Origin: Synoicihabitans lomoniglobus
Lineage (GTDB): Bacteria; Verrucomicrobiota; Verrucomicrobiia; Opitutales; Opitutaceae
DNA length: 64,000 nucleotides
Assembly (NCBI RefSeq): GCF_029023725.1
Contig: NZ_CP119075.1
Span: 3,715,501-3,779,500 of the forward strand
Direction: 5' to 3'
The notes beneath the pieces were generated by a model. The model saw only the letters and a program-made list of their open reading frames with translations. It searched no databases and was not told the origin of the DNA. Position numbers and translations under genes: made by a program. Position 1 is the stretch's first letter, and each line of letters starts with the position of its first letter. Shown here piece after piece: positions 28,683 to 37,933 of the stretch.

Positions 28683-29663
28683 TCAGTCGGCGCGAGTGAC
28701 ATCGACCGGCTGTCCGGGCAGTAACTCGACGCCGGCGGCGGCGTCAAACTCGGCTTCGATCATGAAGACCAACTTCGCCCGGTTCTCCCGGTTGTAGAGG
28801 ACCGGCGGCGTGAATTCCGCCTGCGGGGAGAGATAGACAACGTGCGCCGACACGGGAGATTCCCTTCCGCTGAGATTGACCTGCACCGCATCTCCCGGCG
28901 CGAGGGTGGCGCGCGCGGCTTCCGGCACGAAGAAACGCACCTTGAGATTCGTCGGCGGTAACAGCGCCACGACCGGACGCCCCGCCGCGACGAACTCTCC
29001 GGGCCGAAACAACGTGTCGAAGACCAAGCCCGCCATCGGCGCATCCCGGGATTTCTCCGTCACACTCCAATCGGCTTGGGCCAGTGCCGCGCGCGCGGCG
29101 GCAACTTCGGCTCGCGCCGAGACGATCCGGTCGTCCCGGCCACCCAGGCGCGCGGTGACGAGTTGGGATTCCAACGCGGTCACCTGGGCCTCGTTGGCTT
29201 CATGGTTCAGGCGAACCCGATCGAAGTCGCCGTCCGGCACCACCTTTTCGCGATGCAACTTCGCGACGCGTTGCAGATCCCGCCGCGAGAGCTCGGCACT
29301 CGCCCGGGCTTGGTCGAGCTGCGCTTCCAACGTCGCCAATTCGGACGGACGTTGGCCTTTGGTCAAATCGCTCAATTGGGCCTCGGCTTGCGCCAGACGT
29401 TCGCGCGCGACGTCACGCGCAGCGGCCTCCGGCGTTTGATCCAATCGGAAAAGCGGGGTGCCGGCCTCGACACTTTGGCCCCGCTTCACGGCCAATTGTT
29501 CGAGACGGCCCGGGAGCGACGACCCCACATAAACATACTCGCCTTCCAAGTAACCTTGCCACCGCGTCTCGGGTTCGGGTGCACAACCCGCCATCAACCA
29601 GACCGTGGCCGCCAGACCAAACCAGCCCGCGGCTCGACAACTAACTGAGCGATACGTTTTCAT
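28683..29663 (-). CDS. HlyD-family periplasmic adaptor, lipoprotein
   Basis: A 326-residue membrane-fusion protein of the YbhG/EmrA group that would link the ABC exporter to an outer-membrane channel. The signal ends in the lipobox LMAGC, so the mature N-terminal Cys (about 27) is probably lipidated. A biotinyl-lipoyl-like half motif (GRLEQLAVKRGQSVEAGTPLFRLD) is followed by a long coiled-coil hairpin (about 85-195) and a beta-barrel region (LVFDTLFRPGEFVAAGRPV). The gene overlaps the end of the tetR gene by 23 bases. No outer-membrane factor (TolC) gene is in the window. Confidence 0.9.
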   Translation of the reverse strand: MKTYRSVSCRAAGWFGLAATVWLMAGCAPEPETRWQGYLEGEYVYVGSSLPGRLEQLAVKRGQSVEAGTPLFRLDQTPEAAARDVARERLAQAEAQLSDLTKGQRPSELATLEAQLDQARASAELSRRDLQRVAKLHREKVVPDGDFDRVRLNHEANEAQVTALESQLVTARLGGRDDRIVSARAEVAAARAALAQADWSVTEKSRDAPMAGLVFDTLFRPGEFVAAGRPVVALLPPTNLKVRFFVPEAARATLAPGDAVQVNLSGRESPVSAHVVYLSPQAEFTPPVLYNRENRAKLVFMIEAEFDAAAGVELLPGQPVDVTRAD

Positions 29664-30273
29664 AGTCCTTCATGCCTTCCGAGGTGAGCAGCCCGCCAAA
29701 AAAGAGGTTGAGTGCCTGATCAAAAATCTGGTCCGGACGCAGCCCGAGACGCTCCGAAGTATCCGGGTGATTGAGCCCTTGAATCGCCTGGGCCCAAAAC
29801 GCTGTGGCGAAGGCGGGATCGACCGAAGCCCGCACGGCGCCGACCCGCTTGCCCTGCATCACCATACGGCCAAAAACCACCGGAATGTTGCGGGAACGCA
29901 GTTCCTCGATGTGCCGATAAACCTTCGGCGCATAACGCTGCAATTCGCGGAAAAGCGTCGGAGGCACCCGCGAAAAACGCTGGGTCAACTCGGACGTAAA
30001 CCGCGCGAGCTTGGCCGGAAACCCGAGTGCATCGTCCAAAAACACGGACTCGGCCATCGCCAAAACATCGGTCGCAAATGCTTCGATGACTGCATCGACG
30101 ATCGCCTCTTTGCCGGAAAAATGGCGGTAGATCGTTTTCTTACTCATGCCCACAGCCTCCGCGAGCAGATCCATCGTCAAGGCCTGATAACCATAGGTGA
30201 AAAGCAGCCGCCGGGCGTTGGACAGCAAACGATCACGAACCGAAACCGACGAGGATGAAGCCACAGGTTGCAC
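29641..30273 (-). CDS. TetR/AcrR-family transcriptional regulator
   Basis: A 210-residue repressor-like protein. The N-terminal helix-turn-helix is TMDLLAEAVGMSKKTIYRHFSGKEAIVDAVI (about 33-63), and the C-terminal helical domain binds an unknown ligand. It is the first gene of the hlyD-ATPase-permease operon, so it probably controls its own operon and induces the exporter when a toxic compound binds. A candidate operator lies just upstream (30299-30326). Confidence 0.92.
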   Translation of the reverse strand: MQPVASSSSVSVRDRLLSNARRLLFTYGYQALTMDLLAEAVGMSKKTIYRHFSGKEAIVDAVIEAFATDVLAMAESVFLDDALGFPAKLARFTSELTQRFSRVPPTLFRELQRYAPKVYRHIEELRSRNIPVVFGRMVMQGKRVGAVRASVDPAFATAFWAQAIQGLNHPDTSERLGLRPDQIFDQALNLFFGGLLTSEGMKDYENVSLS

Positions 30274-30298
30274 CGGGCCATGAAGCGCAAGAAATCAC

Positions 30299-30326
30299 GG
30301 AAACTTCAAGCGTTTACTTAGTTTCC
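30299..30326. promoter_or_regulatory. candidate TetR operator
   Basis: Inverted repeat GGAAACT (30299-30305) and AGTTTCC (30320-30326), 26 bases before the tetR start codon, with a further TTAG/CTAA dyad overlapping its right half. The position fits autoregulation of the exporter operon. Confidence 0.4.
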
Positions 30327-30420
30327 TAATGCAGCCGTGCCCGTTGTCCGCTGGGGTCAGGCCAAGCCGAAGTCACGACGGTCATGCGACCAAAGCACGC
30401 AAAATACGTAATTCTTCCCC

Positions 30421-30449
30421 TTGAAATTTAATAGGGTATTTTACCTATT
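30421..30449 (+). promoter_or_regulatory. AT-rich promoter/operator region of the orphan kinase
   Basis: TTGAAA at 30421-30426 could be a -35 box. It is followed by the inverted repeat AATAGG (30430-30435) and CCTATT (30444-30449). The patch is clearly more AT-rich than its surroundings and lies 38 bases before the kinase start codon. No good -10 hexamer stands out. Confidence 0.3.
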
Positions 30450-30486
30450 TGTGAATAGCTAGTTTAAGTCCACATCTCACTTCCGA

Positions 30487-31581
30487 ATGAATCAAACCTC
30501 GCTGTCCTTCTACCGCACCCTCAACCGGTTTTTCTTCCCGAAGTCCTACTCCTTGAAGTTCCTGGGCATCGCGTTTCTGGGCATCCATCTTCCGCTGATT
30601 GCTTTTGTGATGTATTTGGCGTTGTCGACCGGATGGGCAGACGCCCTGCCCGCGATCATCGTGGTGCTGGCCGCCACCTTGGTCGGCACAGGTTTCACGC
30701 TCTGGTGCCAACATCACCTGCTCGCGCCCGTGCGCAGCGCCTGCCACGATTTGCGCGCCTACCGCCTGGACCGGGCCTTGCCACTTTCACCGGACGGGTT
30801 TGAAGACACCGCCGGTCAACTCATGCGCGAAGCACGTCACAGTATCGAGTCCCTCGACGGACTGATGCGCCTGAAGGACAATCTGGCGGTGGGGATTGCC
30901 CACGATTTCCGCAGCCCCCTCACCGCGATCGTCGCCGCATCCGACATGCTGCAGATGAACCATCCTGAAAACTCCAGCACCCACAAACTTGCCGGCATGA
31001 TCCGTCGCTCGGCTCAAGCGCAAGCGCATCAAGTCACCGGTTTGTTGGAGGCGGGCATGAGCGATACCGGGAGCACCTTCACCTACGCTCCGGTGAAACT
31101 GACTTCGCTGTGGCAGGCCGCATTGGACAACCAGGCGCTCTTCGCCCAAACCCAAGGCGTGGCGCTTAATTTCCCGTCCGCCCACGGCAGCGTCGGCGGA
31201 GACCAGGCGCGTTTGCTCCAAGTGATGAACAATTTGATCGGCAACGCGATCAAGGCCTGCAGCTCCGGCGACATCGTCGAAATCGGGGCCGAGCCGTGCC
31301 ACCGCGGCATTCGTATTTCGGTCTCCGACAACGGCCAGGGCGTGGATCCGGCCAAACTTTACTCCGCTCTGGCGGCACCGGAAGACGATGATACCGCCAC
31401 CGACGGCGATCTGAAACTCGGGCTCGGTCTGCGCATGGTGAACAATCTGCTGGCGCTGCATGCCAGCAAACTGAGCATCGAACGCCGCCCCACCGGCGGC
31501 ATGTGTTTCTCGTTCGACCTGCTCGCCGCCGAGAGTCCGGCCCCCGGCTCCAAGGTTCGCCCCCTGGAAATGGCCTGCTGA
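30487..31581 (+). CDS. orphan sensor histidine kinase
   Basis: A 364-residue kinase with two membrane helices (about 25-46 and 54-75) enclosing a very short periplasmic loop of about seven residues, so it probably senses something in or at the membrane, or inside the cell. A HAMP-like linker precedes the HisKA box VGIAHDFRSPLTAIVAASDM (H139). The HATPase part has the N-box VMNNLIGNAIKAC, the G1 box VSDNGQGVDP, a poorly conserved middle and the G2 box KLGLGLRMVNNLL. There is no response-regulator gene beside it. A terminator follows directly. Confidence 0.88.
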   Translation: MNQTSLSFYRTLNRFFFPKSYSLKFLGIAFLGIHLPLIAFVMYLALSTGWADALPAIIVVLAATLVGTGFTLWCQHHLLAPVRSACHDLRAYRLDRALPLSPDGFEDTAGQLMREARHSIESLDGLMRLKDNLAVGIAHDFRSPLTAIVAASDMLQMNHPENSSTHKLAGMIRRSAQAQAHQVTGLLEAGMSDTGSTFTYAPVKLTSLWQAALDNQALFAQTQGVALNFPSAHGSVGGDQARLLQVMNNLIGNAIKACSSGDIVEIGAEPCHRGIRISVSDNGQGVDPAKLYSALAAPEDDDTATDGDLKLGLGLRMVNNLLALHASKLSIERRPTGGMCFSFDLLAAESPAPGSKVRPLEMAC

Positions 31582-31623
31582 TGACATCGCTTTCTCCGCG
31601 CGAGGAAGCCGACTGATCCCAAG

Positions 31624-31659
31624 CCCCGGCTGGACTCGACTCTTCGCCGGGGATTTTTT
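31624..31659 (+). terminator. rho-independent terminator after orphan kinase
   Basis: Stem CCCCGGC (31624-31630) and GCCGGGG (31646-31652) with a 15-base loop, followed by A and six T residues. Confidence 0.75.
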
Positions 31660-31752
31660 ATGTCCGCACGAGTCGAAGCCGTTTGGCTTTTCACCAGTTC
31701 TGAACCTGAGTGTCCCGTCCCCGATAATCTTCCTGTCCGCCCCGTTCCCAGC

Positions 31753-32724
31753 ATGAGTGATTTTGTATCCGGTGCGTCCATGACCGACGCCAAACAAGCC
31801 ATCCAAAAACTGCGCGCCAACATGCGCCGCACCATCAAGGGCAAGGACGAGGTCATCGAGCGCACCATCACGTGTCTGCTCGCCCGCGGTCACCTGCTGA
31901 TCGAGGATCTGCCCGGCGTCGGCAAAACCACCCTCGCCTACTGTCTGGCTCGCTCGCTCGACTGCGCCTTCTCCCGCGTGCAATTCACCAGCGATCTCCT
32001 GCCCAGCGATGTGACTGGGGTCGCGATCTACGATGAAAACACCAAGGAATTCGTTTTCAAAAAAGGGCCGGTCTTCGCCTCCATCGTGCTGGCCGATGAA
32101 ATCAACCGCGCCACCCCCAAGACCCAGTCGGCTCTGCTCGAGGTGATGGATCGCGGCAAAGTCACCGTCGATGGCGAATCCCACACGGTGGGCACGCCGT
32201 TCATGGTCTTTGCCACCCAAAACCCCGTCGATTACGAGGGCACGTTTCCCCTGCCCGAGAGCCAAATGGACCGCTTCCTCATGCGCATCCACATGGGTTA
32301 CCCGGCCGGAGCCGACGAAATGGAAATCCTGCGCGCGCAGCAAACCTCCTACGACGGCATCTCGCTCGATCCGGTGCTCACGCGCACCGAAGTGGCTCAA
32401 CTGCAGGAAATCGCCAGTCAAGTCTTCGTGGAAGACAGCGTGCTCGAATATATCCTGCGCATCATCAACGCCACGCGCACGGAAGCCGAATTCAAAGCCG
32501 GCGTGAGCGTGCGCGGCGGATTGGCGCTCAAGCATGCCGCCCAGGCCTGCGCGCTCATCCAAGGTCGCGACTTCGTGGTGCCGGATGATGTCAGCAATCT
32601 CGTCGTCCCCACCCTCGGCCACCGCCTCGGTCTGACCCGCCCCACCAGCGACGCGCTGGAAGAACGTCGTGCCATCGCCGCCGCGCTCAAACGCATCGTG
32701 GAGAACCTCCCGTCGCCGCAGTAG
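31753..32724 (+). CDS. MoxR-type AAA+ ATPase
   Basis: A 323-residue chaperone-like ATPase. Walker A is PGVGKTT (residues 54-60), Walker B is IVLADEIN, sensor 1 is FATQNP, and the AAA lid domain is C-terminal. MoxR proteins work with von Willebrand or DUF58 partners encoded beside them, in assembling or activating other proteins; here the partners are the DUF58 and transglutaminase genes that follow. ATG 31753 was chosen because it follows the terminator of the kinase gene and gives the normal N-terminus; the frame is open farther upstream through the terminator. Confidence 0.92.
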   Translation: MSDFVSGASMTDAKQAIQKLRANMRRTIKGKDEVIERTITCLLARGHLLIEDLPGVGKTTLAYCLARSLDCAFSRVQFTSDLLPSDVTGVAIYDENTKEFVFKKGPVFASIVLADEINRATPKTQSALLEVMDRGKVTVDGESHTVGTPFMVFATQNPVDYEGTFPLPESQMDRFLMRIHMGYPAGADEMEILRAQQTSYDGISLDPVLTRTEVAQLQEIASQVFVEDSVLEYILRIINATRTEAEFKAGVSVRGGLALKHAAQACALIQGRDFVVPDDVSNLVVPTLGHRLGLTRPTSDALEERRAIAAALKRIVENLPSPQ

Positions 32725-32856
32725 CGCCGACGCTCGCGGCGGAAACCCCAACTCTCAAACACCCAAAATCCAACATGACCTTCGTCGCCCCCACGATGCA
32801 CGCTGCGTCCTTCTTGGGATTGGGGATTTAGTGCATTGGGGTTTACCAGCGCGGAT

Positions 32857-34050
32857 ATGAATGCCACGACGACAACCGCCGCCTCCGACCCGCGCTGGTC
32901 GGGTCCCGGCGCGGATCGCAAATCCATGCGGCAACACTGGCGCGAGTTGTCCTGGCGCAAGTTGCTGTGGTCGCTGCTCTACCCCCCGCGCGGTCAGCGC
33001 ATCATGCCGACGATTTCCGGCTTCCTGCTCATCATCGTCGCCCTGGGCATCGGTAGTGCTGCTTACAATACATCGAATAACATCCTGTTCATCACGCTGT
33101 CGTTGTTGCTGGCCTGCCTGATCGGGAGCGGCGTGTTGTCCGCCCTCAATCTCGCCAAGGTCGCCTGGCGCATGGTGCCGTCGCCGCCTTATCGCGTGGG
33201 CCAGACCGGCACCGTCACGATCGAGCTGCGCAACCGTAAAAAATTGCTGCCCACTCACGGCCTGTGGTTCGAGGTTCGCACCAAGGCCGAACCCAAGGGT
33301 CGGCGTCTCGTATTGCGCGAGCGTCTGGACGCGGGCGGCGGCACCGCCCGGTTGGAGTGGTCGTGGCAACCGACGACCCGCGGTCACGAGGTCGTCGAAC
33401 TCACCGCCGTCGGGTCGCTGTTTCCCTTCGGCTTTCTGCGCAAGGTGCTGGCCTGCGAGATTCGCACGGAGGTGCTGGTGTGGCCGGCGCCGGTGGAATA
33501 CCAACGCTTTGCCGTGCTCGTCGCCAGTCGCCGCCAAAGCGGTCACGCCGTCAATAAGATCGGCCAGTCGGGTGACTTGCTGGCCGTGCGCAGATACGTC
33601 TCCGGCGACTCACATCGCCAGATTCACTGGAAAGCGTCGGCGCGACTGCGGCAACTGATGGTCCGTCAATTTTCCACCGAGCAACAGGAGGGCTATTCGC
33701 TGCGGCTCGACACGGCGGGCGATGTCTGGACGCGTCCCGAGCAATTCGAGTTGGCCTGCAGCTTCGTCGCCACGTTGGCGGAGGATCTGTTCACGACCGG
33801 TCGACTGGGCACGGTGACCATCGATCATGAACTGCCGCAACCGATCCGCGGCGTGCGGGACCTCGAGGCGTTCTTCGATCGGCTCGCCGAACTCACCCCG
33901 CGCGAATCCACCGGACGCCCCTCGCAGGCCCCGTTCCCTTCCGTTTCCGTCGGTCCTGGCGCCGCCGCCCGCTTAACCCTCACCTTCGCTCCGGAAGGAG
34001 CCCGCGGCGTGGCCGCCTTCGTCGATGGACAAAAAGCGGCCGCAGCTTAA
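32857..34050 (+). CDS. DUF58 family membrane protein
   Basis: A 397-residue protein with two membrane helices near the N-terminus (TISGFLLIIVALGIGSAAY and ILFITLSLLLACLIGSGVL), then a beta-rich part and the DUF58 signature VRRYVSGDSHRQIHWKASAR (about 250-270). DUF58 proteins resemble von Willebrand A domains and sit between moxR and transglutaminase genes in many bacteria. ATG 32857 was preferred over TTG 32836. It overlaps the transglutaminase gene by 26 bases. The function is not established for the family. Confidence 0.9.
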   Translation: MNATTTTAASDPRWSGPGADRKSMRQHWRELSWRKLLWSLLYPPRGQRIMPTISGFLLIIVALGIGSAAYNTSNNILFITLSLLLACLIGSGVLSALNLAKVAWRMVPSPPYRVGQTGTVTIELRNRKKLLPTHGLWFEVRTKAEPKGRRLVLRERLDAGGGTARLEWSWQPTTRGHEVVELTAVGSLFPFGFLRKVLACEIRTEVLVWPAPVEYQRFAVLVASRRQSGHAVNKIGQSGDLLAVRRYVSGDSHRQIHWKASARLRQLMVRQFSTEQQEGYSLRLDTAGDVWTRPEQFELACSFVATLAEDLFTTGRLGTVTIDHELPQPIRGVRDLEAFFDRLAELTPRESTGRPSQAPFPSVSVGPGAAARLTLTFAPEGARGVAAFVDGQKAAAA

Positions 34051-36199
34051 TTCCGACGACCTCGGACGACTCCGCTGGTGGCTGGGTGCCGTGCTCGCCC
34101 TGCTCTCGGTTGTCACGGTTTTCTTCATGGAAATCGATGCGTGGTTGCACATGCCGGTCGTCGCCGTCGCGGCCATCGCGGCGCTGGTCAAACCGACCTG
34201 GCCGGGTCAAGTGCCGGCCTGGATGCACCGGGCGGCGTTTCCGCTCATCGTGGTTATGTTTGTGGTCGATCTGGCTCTGACCCGCGAGCCGTTGCCGGCA
34301 CTGATCCGGCTCGACCTCACCCTCATTTTTTACCGACTGGTGACCTACCGCCAACGGCGCGACGACCTGCAACTCGTGCTGCTGGGACTGTTCCTCGTGA
34401 TTGTCGCGGGCGTGATCACCGTGTCGCTTTCGTTTGTGCTGCAACTACTGGCATTCACATCGTGTGCCCTGGTGATGTTGCTCGCCGTCACCCTCGAACA
34501 CGCCGATGGCGTCTCGCCTCCGCCGGTGCCGCCGCGGGTGGTGCCCTCCTGGGCGCGCATCAGTTGGCGGACGCATCGCCAGAAACTGCGGGCGGCGACG
34601 GATTGGCGGCTGGCGACGCTGGGCGTGGTCGGCTTCGGTGCCATGGTGGTGCTGTCCGGTCTGCTGTTTTTGGCCATCCCTCGCTTCGACATGCAGAGCT
34701 CGCTCTTCATCGACCGGCTCATCACGCGCACCACGCGCACGGGGTTTTCCGACAACATACAATTCGGTGACGTCACCTCGATCACCGAAGACAACAGCCT
34801 CGCTTTTTCCGTCGACCTGACTGACCCGAGCGTGATGCCCCGCGTGCCCTATTGGCGCATGGTCGTGCTCGATGAATACACCGGCGCCGGATTCAAGATG
34901 TCCGACGAATTCCGGCGCGATCTCAACGGCTATCGTCCGCTGCGCAGCGAGCTCAACGGGCGCGGCATCTTCTGGACTCGGGCTCCCACGTGGACGATCT
35001 ACATGGAGCCGGCGGTGAGTCGTTATCTGCCGCTTTTGGGCAACTTCTACAGCATTCGCTTCACCGAGCCACAGACCTTCACCATGAGCGAAGAATTGCG
35101 CATCGTGGCGTTGCAAAGGGACCCGCCCAAGATGTTCGCGTTTCGCACCTGGAGCATGGACACCGGCGACACGCTCAAGGATGCCACCTTCACCTTGAAA
35201 CGACGCGACGGCCGTCTCTCCGGCAGCGACTTCACCGCCCTGCCCGAGAATGCGGTCACGCGGAGTCGGCTCACCACGATTCTCGGTGACATCGCGCCGC
35301 CCGCCCATACCGATGCGACGAGCTTTGCCCAACACGTCGTGAAATGGCTGAGCGAGGTGCACCCCTATGCGCTCTCCAGTGCAGTGCCCCCCGGCGAAGG
35401 CGACACGCTGGTGCGCTGGCTCGATTCCGAGGCGTCCGGACATTGCGAGTTTTTCGCCGGATCATTCGTATTGCTTGCGCGCGCCGCCGGCTACCCCGCC
35501 CGTTTGGTCACAGGATTCCGGGGGGGGACCTGGAACGACTTCAGTGGCAGCTTTACGGTGCGCAATGCCAACGCCCACGCGTGGTGTGAGATATTCGATG
35601 ATGCATCCGGATCATGGATACGAGTCGACCCCACGCCGGGAAATCAAGGTCTCGCCACCACCGGAATCGATCCCACCACGGGGGCGGCGCTGGCTCGCGA
35701 CCGCGACAACAGTTGGAAAGCGCGGCTGGAAAGCCTGCGCGTGTTTTGGTATCGGCGCATCGTCAACTTCGACCTTGATTCGCAGGAGGCCATTCTCTCC
35801 AGCACGACCAAGTTCTTCCGCGAAAGTCGGGAAATGCTGGTGGAATGGGCGGACGAAAAGGCCAACGCGGTGCGCACCTGGGTCCAGCGCCCCTGGAACC
35901 TCGACCGCTTCCTCCAGTTGGCGGGCGCCCTCATCGGCGTGGGTCTCTTGGTTTGGGTTTGGCGTCAATATGGACGGGCATGGTGGCTGCGACTGCGACG
36001 GTCGACCGCGCGCGTCGATCAAGACCCGGTGCGGCGCGAAGCGGGACGATGGCTGCAACGAGCAACCAAACGAACGGGCTTCGTCTGGCCCCCCGAGACC
36101 GAGCTCGCCCTGCTGCGACTCCGCTTCGGCAATTCCGACACCTGGCCCGAACCCGTGAAAGTCTTTCGCTCCGCCAAAACCGCCCTGCGCAACGCGTAA
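34025..36199 (+). CDS. TgpA-like membrane transglutaminase
   Basis: A 724-residue protein. An N-terminal membrane block (about 15-230, six or more helices) is followed by a periplasmic or external transglutaminase-like domain. The catalytic triad is visible as Cys about 473 in GHCEFFAGSF, His about 517 in NANAHAWCEI and Asp about 534 in RVDPTPG. One membrane helix follows near 625-645 (FLQLAGALIGVGLLVWVW), then a cytoplasmic tail. It is related to TgpA of Pseudomonas and the DUF3488 family. With moxR and DUF58 it forms the common three-gene operon, and the 26-base overlap supports co-translation. The natural substrate is unknown. Confidence 0.9.
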   Translation: MDKKRPQLNSDDLGRLRWWLGAVLALLSVVTVFFMEIDAWLHMPVVAVAAIAALVKPTWPGQVPAWMHRAAFPLIVVMFVVDLALTREPLPALIRLDLTLIFYRLVTYRQRRDDLQLVLLGLFLVIVAGVITVSLSFVLQLLAFTSCALVMLLAVTLEHADGVSPPPVPPRVVPSWARISWRTHRQKLRAATDWRLATLGVVGFGAMVVLSGLLFLAIPRFDMQSSLFIDRLITRTTRTGFSDNIQFGDVTSITEDNSLAFSVDLTDPSVMPRVPYWRMVVLDEYTGAGFKMSDEFRRDLNGYRPLRSELNGRGIFWTRAPTWTIYMEPAVSRYLPLLGNFYSIRFTEPQTFTMSEELRIVALQRDPPKMFAFRTWSMDTGDTLKDATFTLKRRDGRLSGSDFTALPENAVTRSRLTTILGDIAPPAHTDATSFAQHVVKWLSEVHPYALSSAVPPGEGDTLVRWLDSEASGHCEFFAGSFVLLARAAGYPARLVTGFRGGTWNDFSGSFTVRNANAHAWCEIFDDASGSWIRVDPTPGNQGLATTGIDPTTGAALARDRDNSWKARLESLRVFWYRRIVNFDLDSQEAILSSTTKFFRESREMLVEWADEKANAVRTWVQRPWNLDRFLQLAGALIGVGLLVWVWRQYGRAWWLRLRRSTARVDQDPVRREAGRWLQRATKRTGFVWPPETELALLRLRFGNSDTWPEPVKVFRSAKTALRNA

Positions 36200-36234
36200 C
36201 CACGCGCTCACGCGTGATCACGTCGCCTCCGCCG

Positions 36235-36417
36235 CGTTCATCAATTCGTTTTTCACACCACGCCGCCGCGTTCATCGCGCGTAAACGCGCTCCTACCCCA
36301 GCAGGAGACCACCCATTGTAGGAGCGTGCTTGCGCGCGATCACCTTGCCTCGCCGTCCCACCCCGCTCGGTTTTCAGACCACGCCGCCGCGTTCATCGCG
36401 CGTAAACGCGCTCCTAC
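36235..36417. repeat. REP array left of the RAYT gene
   Basis: Units begin TTCATCGCGCGTAAACGCGC at 36271 and 36392, a spacing of 121 bases. Between them lies the opposed GTAGGAGCGTGCTTGCGCGC hairpin (36318-36340). The right-hand end (CTCCTAC, 36411-36417) overlaps the 3' end of the RAYT gene, whose TAG stop is formed by these bases. Confidence 0.9.
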
Positions 36418-36941
36418 TTTTTGAGCCAAGCGGGATGGGTCGATTCGTCGTCGTCGGGAAACCCAGGGCGAAACCAATTGGATTCGACTTCACCCAATCG
36501 AAACCACGGCCACACCTGCTCCGTCGACTTCGTCAAACCCGCGCGAAACGGATTGAGAGCCATATACCGCAAGACCGGGGCAAGTTTGTCGTCGGGTCGA
36601 ATCCGATGATCGAAGTAGCCACGTTCCCAGTGCAAATTTCCGGATTGCAACGCGCCCTTCGTCTTGGCCTTGAACCGTGAAATCGCTGGGGAGAGATCGA
36701 GTTTTGCGCCGAGCGCGACCAAAACATGCACGTGGTCGGGCATGATCGTCAGCGCCTGCAATCGCCAGACATCATCATCCGCGAGTATTTCGACCTCACG
36801 AATCACCGCTTCCGCCAAAATCGAGGTCGTGAGTCCCGGGCACCGATGCTCCGTGCATAAGGTCAGAAAGTAGCTCGCGCCCACGATCGAAAACCGTCCG
36901 CGCCTCAACGCAGCGTGGCCTTTCCTTTCGTCGCGCGACAT
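36414..36941 (-). CDS. REP-associated tyrosine transposase (RAYT)
   Basis: A 175-residue Y1 (IS200/TnpA-like) single-strand transposase. The HUH metal motif is PDHVHVLV (H70, H72), and the probable catalytic Tyr is Y109 in HWERGYFDHRI, followed by APVLRYMALNPFRAGL, all standard for RAYTs. These enzymes nick and move, or maintain, REP palindromes. REP arrays lie directly on both sides (36235-36417 and 36985-37475), so enzyme and substrate are together. The start is ATG 36941. The stop codon TAG is the reverse complement of CTA inside the REP sequence CTCCTAC. The gene looks intact. Confidence 0.93.
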   Translation of the reverse strand: MSRDERKGHAALRRGRFSIVGASYFLTLCTEHRCPGLTTSILAEAVIREVEILADDDVWRLQALTIMPDHVHVLVALGAKLDLSPAISRFKAKTKGALQSGNLHWERGYFDHRIRPDDKLAPVLRYMALNPFRAGLTKSTEQVWPWFRLGEVESNWFRPGFPDDDESTHPAWLKK

Positions 36942-36984
36942 AACGGAAAAAAGCCCCCTTCAGGCCACGAGGACAACCCCCAAC

Positions 36985-37475
36985 GTAGGAGCGTGCTTGC
37001 GCGCGATCACCTTGCCTCACCGTCCCACCCCGCTCGGTTTTCAGACCACGCCGCCGTGTTCATCGCGCGTAAACGCGCTCCTACCCAAGCAGGAGACCAC
37101 TCCGATGTAGGAGCGTGCTTGCGCGCGATCACCTTGCCTCACCGTCCGACCCCGCTCGGTTTTCAGACCACTCCGCCGCGTTCATCGCGCGTAAACGCGC
37201 TCCTACCCAGGCAGGAGACCACCCATTGTAGGAGCGTGCTTGCGCGCGATCACTTTGCCTCGCCGTCCGACCCCGCTCGGTTTTCAGACCACTCCGCCGC
37301 GTTCATCGCGCGTAAACGCGCTCCTACCCCAGCAGGAGACCACCCATTGTAGGAGCGTGCTTGCGCGCGATCACCTTGCCTCACCGTCCGAGCCCGCTCG
37401 CTTTTCACACCACGCCGCCGCGTTCATCGCGCGTAAACGCGCTCCTACCCCAACAAGAGACCACTCCGATGTTGA
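36985..37475. repeat. REP array right of the RAYT gene
   Basis: GTAGGAGCGTGCTTGCGCGC occurs at 36985, 37107, 37228 and 37349, alternating with TTCATCGCGCGTAAACGCGC at 37059, 37181, 37302 and 37423. The period is 121-122 bases. The spacers alternate between two short types (one with CACCCATT, one with CACTCCGAT). The last right-hand hairpin (about 37470) is degenerate. The opposed pairs make BIME-like units. Confidence 0.92.
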
Positions 37476-37513
37476 AGCGGGCCGGCAGCGGTGCCCCGGA
37501 TGCGCGTTTGAAT

Positions 37514-37810
37514 TCAGGCAGTCACAATCTTTTCCATCGCGGTGGCCAATGTGATGTCTTTTGCCGTGATCTTGTTGCCTGCGTGGTGGGTCCGCAGGCG
37601 CACGGTGACGGTGTCGTAGACGTTGGTCCATTCCGGGTGATGGTCCATGGCGTCCGCTTCAAATCCGACTTGCATCATGAACACCAATGCCGCGCGGAAA
37701 TCAGCAAAGGTGTATTCCTTGGTGAGACTGTCGCCATCGACCGACCAACCGGGCAGGGCAGCCAGGGCGGATTGAATCGCGGCGGGTTCGAGGGGCGGGT
37801 CTGCAGACAT
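37514..37810 (-). CDS. phhB: pterin-4a-carbinolamine dehydratase
   Basis: A 98-residue enzyme that dehydrates 4a-hydroxytetrahydrobiopterin, recycling the pterin cofactor of aromatic amino acid hydroxylases. The family motif is seen as DHHPEWTNVYDTVTVRLRTH followed by AGNKITAKD, with the catalytic His residues in DHHP and RTHH. Its length is typical. It is divergent from uppS and no hydroxylase gene is nearby, so its actual partner reaction here is not shown. Confidence 0.93.
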   Translation of the reverse strand: MSADPPLEPAAIQSALAALPGWSVDGDSLTKEYTFADFRAALVFMMQVGFEADAMDHHPEWTNVYDTVTVRLRTHHAGNKITAKDITLATAMEKIVTA

Positions 37811-37933
37811 AATTCCAAGATAGGCGGTTTCGCGGCATGGTCAAAGTCGCACCGGTATCTGTCACCGCGTGCCGTTCAGGTTGTGGCCTTGTCAAAACCG
37901 GTCGCCGCTCCCTAACGTGTTGCCCTTACCTGC

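Noticed and set aside
30449-30459. DnaA-box-like TTGTGAATAG before the orphan kinase
   Set aside because: One mismatch to the consensus, a single occurrence, and no replication gene nearby; expected by chance in an AT-rich patch.
36235-37475. Possible CRISPR array because of regularly spaced repeats
   Set aside because: The repeats are 121-122 bases apart, contain opposed hairpins, and the intervals are themselves repeated instead of unique. There are no cas genes. A RAYT gene explains them better.
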